NCBI RefSeq assembly: GCF_003797185.1 | Contig: NZ_RKMH01000007.1 | Span: 186,001 to 250,000, forward strand | DNA length: 64,000 bases | Origin: Gordonia oryzae | GTDB lineage: Bacteria; Actinomycetota; Actinomycetes; Mycobacteriales; Mycobacteriaceae | Direction: 5' to 3' | Part shown: positions 55,701 to 61,700 of the stretch, piece by piece | How the letters are laid out: every line of letters starts with the position of its first letter | How positions within the stretch are numbered: the stretch's first letter is position 1 | The notes under the pieces: generated by a model | What the model saw: the letters and a program-made list of their open reading frames with translations, nothing else | The model's database searches: none | What the model was told of the DNA's origin: nothing | Made by a program: the position numbers and the translations under genes

Positions 55701-58700
55701 GCGGGAACGTTCGGACTCGGCGAGCGTCTCGATGGCCTCGGCATCGGCCGATTCGACGAGTTGCCACGGTACCTTGACCGTCTCGCGGACGACGGCAACG
55801 ACCTCACCGCTGCCCACACGTATGTAGGACGAGCGCAGCACCCGGTGCTCGTCGAACAGGGCTTGCACCGAGCTGCGCAGGCGTTCGGCGTCGATTTCGC
55901 CGTCGAGTGCGACCACGGCCTGGGCAACGTAGACATCGACGGCGCCGTGCGCGTGCCCCGCAGCAGCAAGTTCGGACTGGAAGTGCAGACCGCGTTGCAG
56001 CGGCGACAACGGCCAGATCTCGGCGCGGGGGAATCGTCGTGCGAGGTCGTCGAGATCATCCTGGGTGACCTGCGCGCCAACGACATCCGAGGGCGATCGC
56101 CCCGGATCGCCGACCGCTGCGACGTACTCGACGATCGCAGCGAGCTCGACTTCCCAGCGGCGGGCGAGATCGGCGACGTCGCCACCATTCATCGCCCCCG
56201 CCGGGAATCCGAATCCGGCCTGTAATGCTCGGCCCTCGGTCGTGACGATGGTTCCGGCGGTGATGGTGATCAGAGCAGTGACCGTCATCGCACCGCGGAC
56301 CGTGCCAGGTAGACGAAGAGCATTCGGATCGGGTAGCAAAGGCCCAGCGACGCCTTCGGTCACCACGCCACCACTGACATTGCCGAGATAATTGAAGGCG
56401 ATGGTCGGCAATGGCGCCGACGACAGTGCGCCGCCACGATCGAACCGCAGCAGCCCGAAGCCCACTCCGTGATCTGGCTGTCCGAGCCGCTCTTCCTTGG
56501 CCGCCTTGACGGTGCGCGCGGCCCCGCCGACGGGATCGACCGCGATAGGGGCGACGGTGGTGAACCATCCCACCGTGCGCGACAGGTCGACCGCACGGGG
56601 ACTCTCGTCGGCCAGTAGCACTTCCTCGTAGCGGCCGTGCCCCTCGACGAGCATCGTGATCGGCGCCTCGTCGGCGATCCCCCGATCACGCTGCCACGAG
56701 CGGACCGCTCGCGCCAGCGCGGCGACGAGCGCGTCATTGACGTTGCCGCGGAAAGCTTCCGGTATCGAGGTGAGCAGCGGCTCGGCGAGATGCGGCTCGA
56801 TGGTGTGCACGATCTCGGAGACGGTGGACATGCGATCACGAGTGCGATCGATCGCGACGCCGAGATCGGTGGCCCGGCTACGCGCGGCCCAATAGCCGAG
56901 TTCCTGCCGGCGCGAATCGCGTTGGGAAGCGACGGCACCGATGAAGGCGCGCGCCGAGGTGGACTCGGGTCGCAGCGCGTATGCAAGTCCCCCGAGATGT
57001 TGCCCCCACGCGGTCACCAGGTCCTCGATGATCGCGCGCCAGGACACCGCGTCGACACCGAGGTGGTGGATGACGACGACGACACGCCGCTGCTCACCGG
57101 TTCCGACGAGGACAGCCGATACCAGTTGTCCGAGTGCTGGATCGAGTCTCGCCGACGCCGCACCGAACGCGGCGACGATTGCTGCCGAAGCACCGCCGTC
57201 GGGGATGTCGGAGTGTTCGGTGACCGCGGTGTTCGCGTCGAACCGACCTGCCCCCGACTGCAGATGCCACCGCCCGTCGAGTTCGGTCAACGTGGCCGTG
57301 AGCATCGGATGGTTGTCGACGACCACCTCGAGCAGCGCACGAAGTACCGGAAGCGTGAGCTCGTCGGGGGCGTGCAGCACCATCGACTGGGAGAAGTCGG
57401 CGAAGTCGGCGGCGGAGTCGGCGTGCTCGAGCAGCCACGAGACGACCGGTGGCATCGACATCGGCCCCGTGGCGCCGCCACTGGGCTCCTCGAGTACCGC
57501 AACGGCCGCGCCTCTCCGCTCGACGGCGCGGGCAATGGCGCGAATGGTCTTGTGCTCGAATATATCTCGAGGAGAAATTTCAATCCCGACCGCGCGCGCC
57601 GCCGACGCCAGCTGGATCGACATGATCGAGTCACCGCCGATGGCGAAGAACGACTCGGTGACGCCGACACGCTCGACTCCGAGGAGACCGGCGACGATGC
57701 CTGCGAGGTGGTGTTCGACGAGGTTCTCCGGTGCAATGTGCTCGACATCGACGACGAGGACCGGCTCAGGTAGCGCGCGGCGGTCGAGCTTGCCCACCGG
57801 GGTGAGCGGAAGGGCGTCCAGAACGACAATGGTCGCCGGCACCATGTACAACGGAAGCTGCTGTGCCACATGATCACTCAAGACCTGTAGCTCGACGGGT
57901 TCGCTGGCCACGACGTATCCGGCCAGCGATGCGACCACCGATTCGCCACTGCCTGCAATTGCGCCGTCGGGTCGGACTCCGACCACAATGGCAGTGTCGA
58001 CGGCCGGATGGGCCGACAGCACCGACTCGATCTCGCCCAGCTCGATCCGCAGACCGCGCAACTTGACCTGATCGTCGCTGCGACCTCCGTAGGCAAGAGA
58101 CAGACCATTGTCGGTGGCCACCCACCGGACGACGTCGCCGGTGCGGTACATCCTCTCTCCTCGATCGGAGAATGGTTGCGCAACAAATCTTTGCGCGGTC
58201 AGTCCGGGCCGATCGAGATATCCTCGGGACAGACCGGACCCGACGATGTACAACTCGCCGAGCACACCGATCGGCACCGGGCGCAGACGACCGTCGAGCA
58301 CCAGTAGACCGACGCCGTCGATCGGGGGGCCGGTCAGCACGGGGCTCTCTGCCGACATCGGCGGTCCGATCGTGACGCCGATGGTGGTCTCGGTCGGACC
58401 GTAGAGGTTCTGGAAACGAACCCACGTACTCCAGTGATCGCGCAGCGACTCCGGGACCGCCTCGCCACCGGCGAAGACGGTGTGTAGGGACGGGAGTTCG
58501 GCGGGATCCAGTGAGGCGAGCACGGTGGGGGTCAAGAAGGTGTGGGTCAGCCGCTCGGACCGGATGAACTCCTGCAGCGGCGCACCGGCCACCGCGTCCG
58601 CCGGGCGATAGACGAGTGTGGCCCCTGCGGTGAAGGCCAGGAGATACTCCAGCACCGACGCGTCGAAGCTCGGCGACGCAAAACCCAGGACCCGGGCGTC

Positions 58701-61700
58701 CTCGGAGATGTCACCACGTCGAGCCTCCTGCACGCCGAAGTTGTGTAACCCGCGGTGGGTCACACTGACCCCCTTGGGGCGGCCCGTGGAACCGGAGGTG
58801 TAAATGACGTAAGCGGTGCTGTCGATGCGCGCCCGGCCGTGCAGCTCATCTGGACGGACAGGTTCGGCGGAGTGCTCGGCCGTGGCGTTGGCGAACTCCG
58901 CGGTATCGACCGACAACCACCTGATCGGCTTCTGGCCCGAAACGACCGGCAGGTCGTCTGCCTGTCCACACAACCCGAGCTCGGCACCGGAGTCCTCGAT
59001 CATCGTGCGGACGCGTTGCGGAGGGTAGTCAGGATCTATCGGAACATAGGCTCCGCCGGTCTTCGCGACCGCCCAGATGGCGACCATCAACTCAACCGAC
59101 CGCGGCAATGCCAGGGCTACAAGAACTTCCGGCCCGACACCGCACTCGAGGAGATACCTCGCCAGTCGATTCGACGCGACGTCGAGTTCGGCATAGGTCA
59201 GCGATCGGATCGGATCGCTGACCGCCACATGCCCGGGACGGCGGGCGGCAGCCTCGGCAAAGATCTCCGAGAGCAGGACCGCAGGGGCACCGGGCGCGGT
59301 TCCCACCGGTGTCAACGCGATCGCCTCGCCACGCGACAGCAGCGGCGCGTCGCCGACCGCCGTCTCGGGTCGGGCCACGAGGTGCCCGAGCAGGTCCACG
59401 AACCGGGACATCATGGTCTCGACAGTGGGCGCGTCGAAGAGGTCGGTGGCGTAGTTCGCCCGTCCGGTCCACGCCCCCGTGCGTCCGGCGCGCACACCGA
59501 CCGTCAGATCGACCTTCGCGGAGGTCTCCTCGATCTCCACGACGCCGACGGCGAGGTCGTCGAGGTCGGCAACCATAGCCGCCGGGTCAACGGGATTCTG
59601 CTCCACCGTCAGCAAGACCTGCGTCAGTGGCGCGAAAGCTTCCGAGCGCGTCGGCGACACGGCGTCGACGACGGTCTCGAATGGCACGTCGGCATGGGCG
59701 AACGCGTCGAGGTCGGTCGTGCGGACCGCGTCGAGGAAGTCGGCGAAGGTGGCGGCACCGTCGACCGCGGTCCGCAGGACGAGGGTGTTGACGAACATGC
59801 CGACGAGCGAGTCGAGAGCCTGATCTCCCCGGCCCGAGATCGGGGTACCGATCGCGATGTCATCGGTGGCGGCCAGCCGTGACAACAGCACCGCCAGCGC
59901 GGCATGGATGACCATGAACTCGCTGATACCGCGGGTCGCGGCGAGCACGCGCACCGACTCCGCAGTGCCGGCAGGGATCTCGAAGCCGACCTCGGCGCCA
60001 CGCATCGAGGCGACGGCCGGTCGTGGGTGCGTGGTCGGCAGGTTCAGCACATCCGGTAGACCCGCCAGCCGGTCGGTCCAATACGCCAATTGCGCCGACA
60101 CCACCGACCCTGGGTCGGTGGCCGAGCCGAGCACCTCCCGCTGCCACAGTGCCACGTCGGCGAATTGCACTGCCAGTTCCGCGAATTGCGGTGTGCGACC
60201 ACGTGAGCGGGCATGGTAGGCGGTCACCACATCGGTGACCAACGGGCGCATCGACTCGCCGTCGCCGGCAATGTGGTGCACCACGATGAGCACGATGTGT
60301 TCGAGATCCTCGACGCGGCGAATCCGGACCCGGATGGGATGGTGGGCGGTGACGTCGAATCCTGCTGCCGCAGCGGCGAACAGCTCGGACTCGTCGTCAA
60401 CGACCGCCCAGTCCAGCAGCGAGCCCGTCAACGATCGGTCGGTCACGACCTGGCACGGCGCGCCCTCGACGGACCCGAAGGTGGTGCGCAACACCTCGTG
60501 GCGGTCGATCACGTCGACCATGGCCGCGCGCAGCGCCGACAGGTCGAGTTTGCCGGAAAGGCGCAGAGCGATCGGGATGTTGTAGGCACCCGAGTAAGTG
60601 TCGAACTGGTTGATGAACCAGATCCGCTGCTGCGCGTAGGACAGGGGGATGCGCTCCGGGCGTGGGTGATGCGCGCGCACCGGGGCAAGCCCGGCACCGC
60701 GGCCGACCACCCGGCGTGCGAGATCGGCGACCGTCGGTGCGTCGAAGAGATCGCGGACGGCGATCTCGACGCCCAGTGCCGCACCCGCACGGGCGGCGAC
60801 GCGCATGGCGGCCAACGAATTTCCGCCGATGTCGAAGAACGAGTCGGTCACCGACACCTGGTCCACGCCGAGCACCTCGGCGACGACGGCGGCGATGGCC
60901 GACTCCGCGGGCGTGGACGGCGCGACGACCTCGGTATGCGTCGCTGGCGCCGGATCGGGCAGCGCTCGGCGGTCGATCTTGCCCGCACTGTTGCGGGGCA
61001 TGGCCTCGAGTACCACCCAGACCGACGGGCGCAGGTGCGCGAGCAGCCGGTCGGCCACCGCCTCGGCGATGACCTCGGTGCGAAGCGTGTGGCCAGGGTG
61101 ACCGACCACGTAGGCAACCAGTACGTCCCCGGCCACCGACGATCTGACGTCGGCTGCTGCGGCGATGACGCCGGGAACCGACGACACCACCGACTCGATC
61201 TCGCCGAGTTCGATCCGTTGCCCGTGTAGTTTGACCTGGAAATCGGCGCGCCCCAGGTACTCGATCTCACCATCGGTGGTCCATCGGGCCAGGTCCCCGG
61301 TGCGATAGAGGCGCTGTCCCGGCGCACCGGACAGGTCCGGACCGCAGGGATCGGCGATGAATCGTTCCGCGGTCAGCGCTGAGCTGCGGGCGTAACCACG
61401 GGCCATCTGGGGGCCGGCGAGATAGAGTTCGCCGGGCACGCCCGGCGGGACCGGACGCAGACGTCGGTCAAGGATTCGGGCCAGCACACCCAAGGCAGGC
61501 CGGCCGATAGTGACGGTCTCGCCCGGCTCGGTGAACGTCGCGATCGTCGTGTCGACCGTCATCTCGGTGGGCCCGTATTGGTTGATCATCGTCGCGTGCG
61601 GCGCCACGGCGAGCGTGTGCTGCGTCAACGCGGGAGTCAATGACTCACCACCGGTATAGATCCGGCGCACCGTCGACAGCGCCGCGGACGCATCCGAGAC

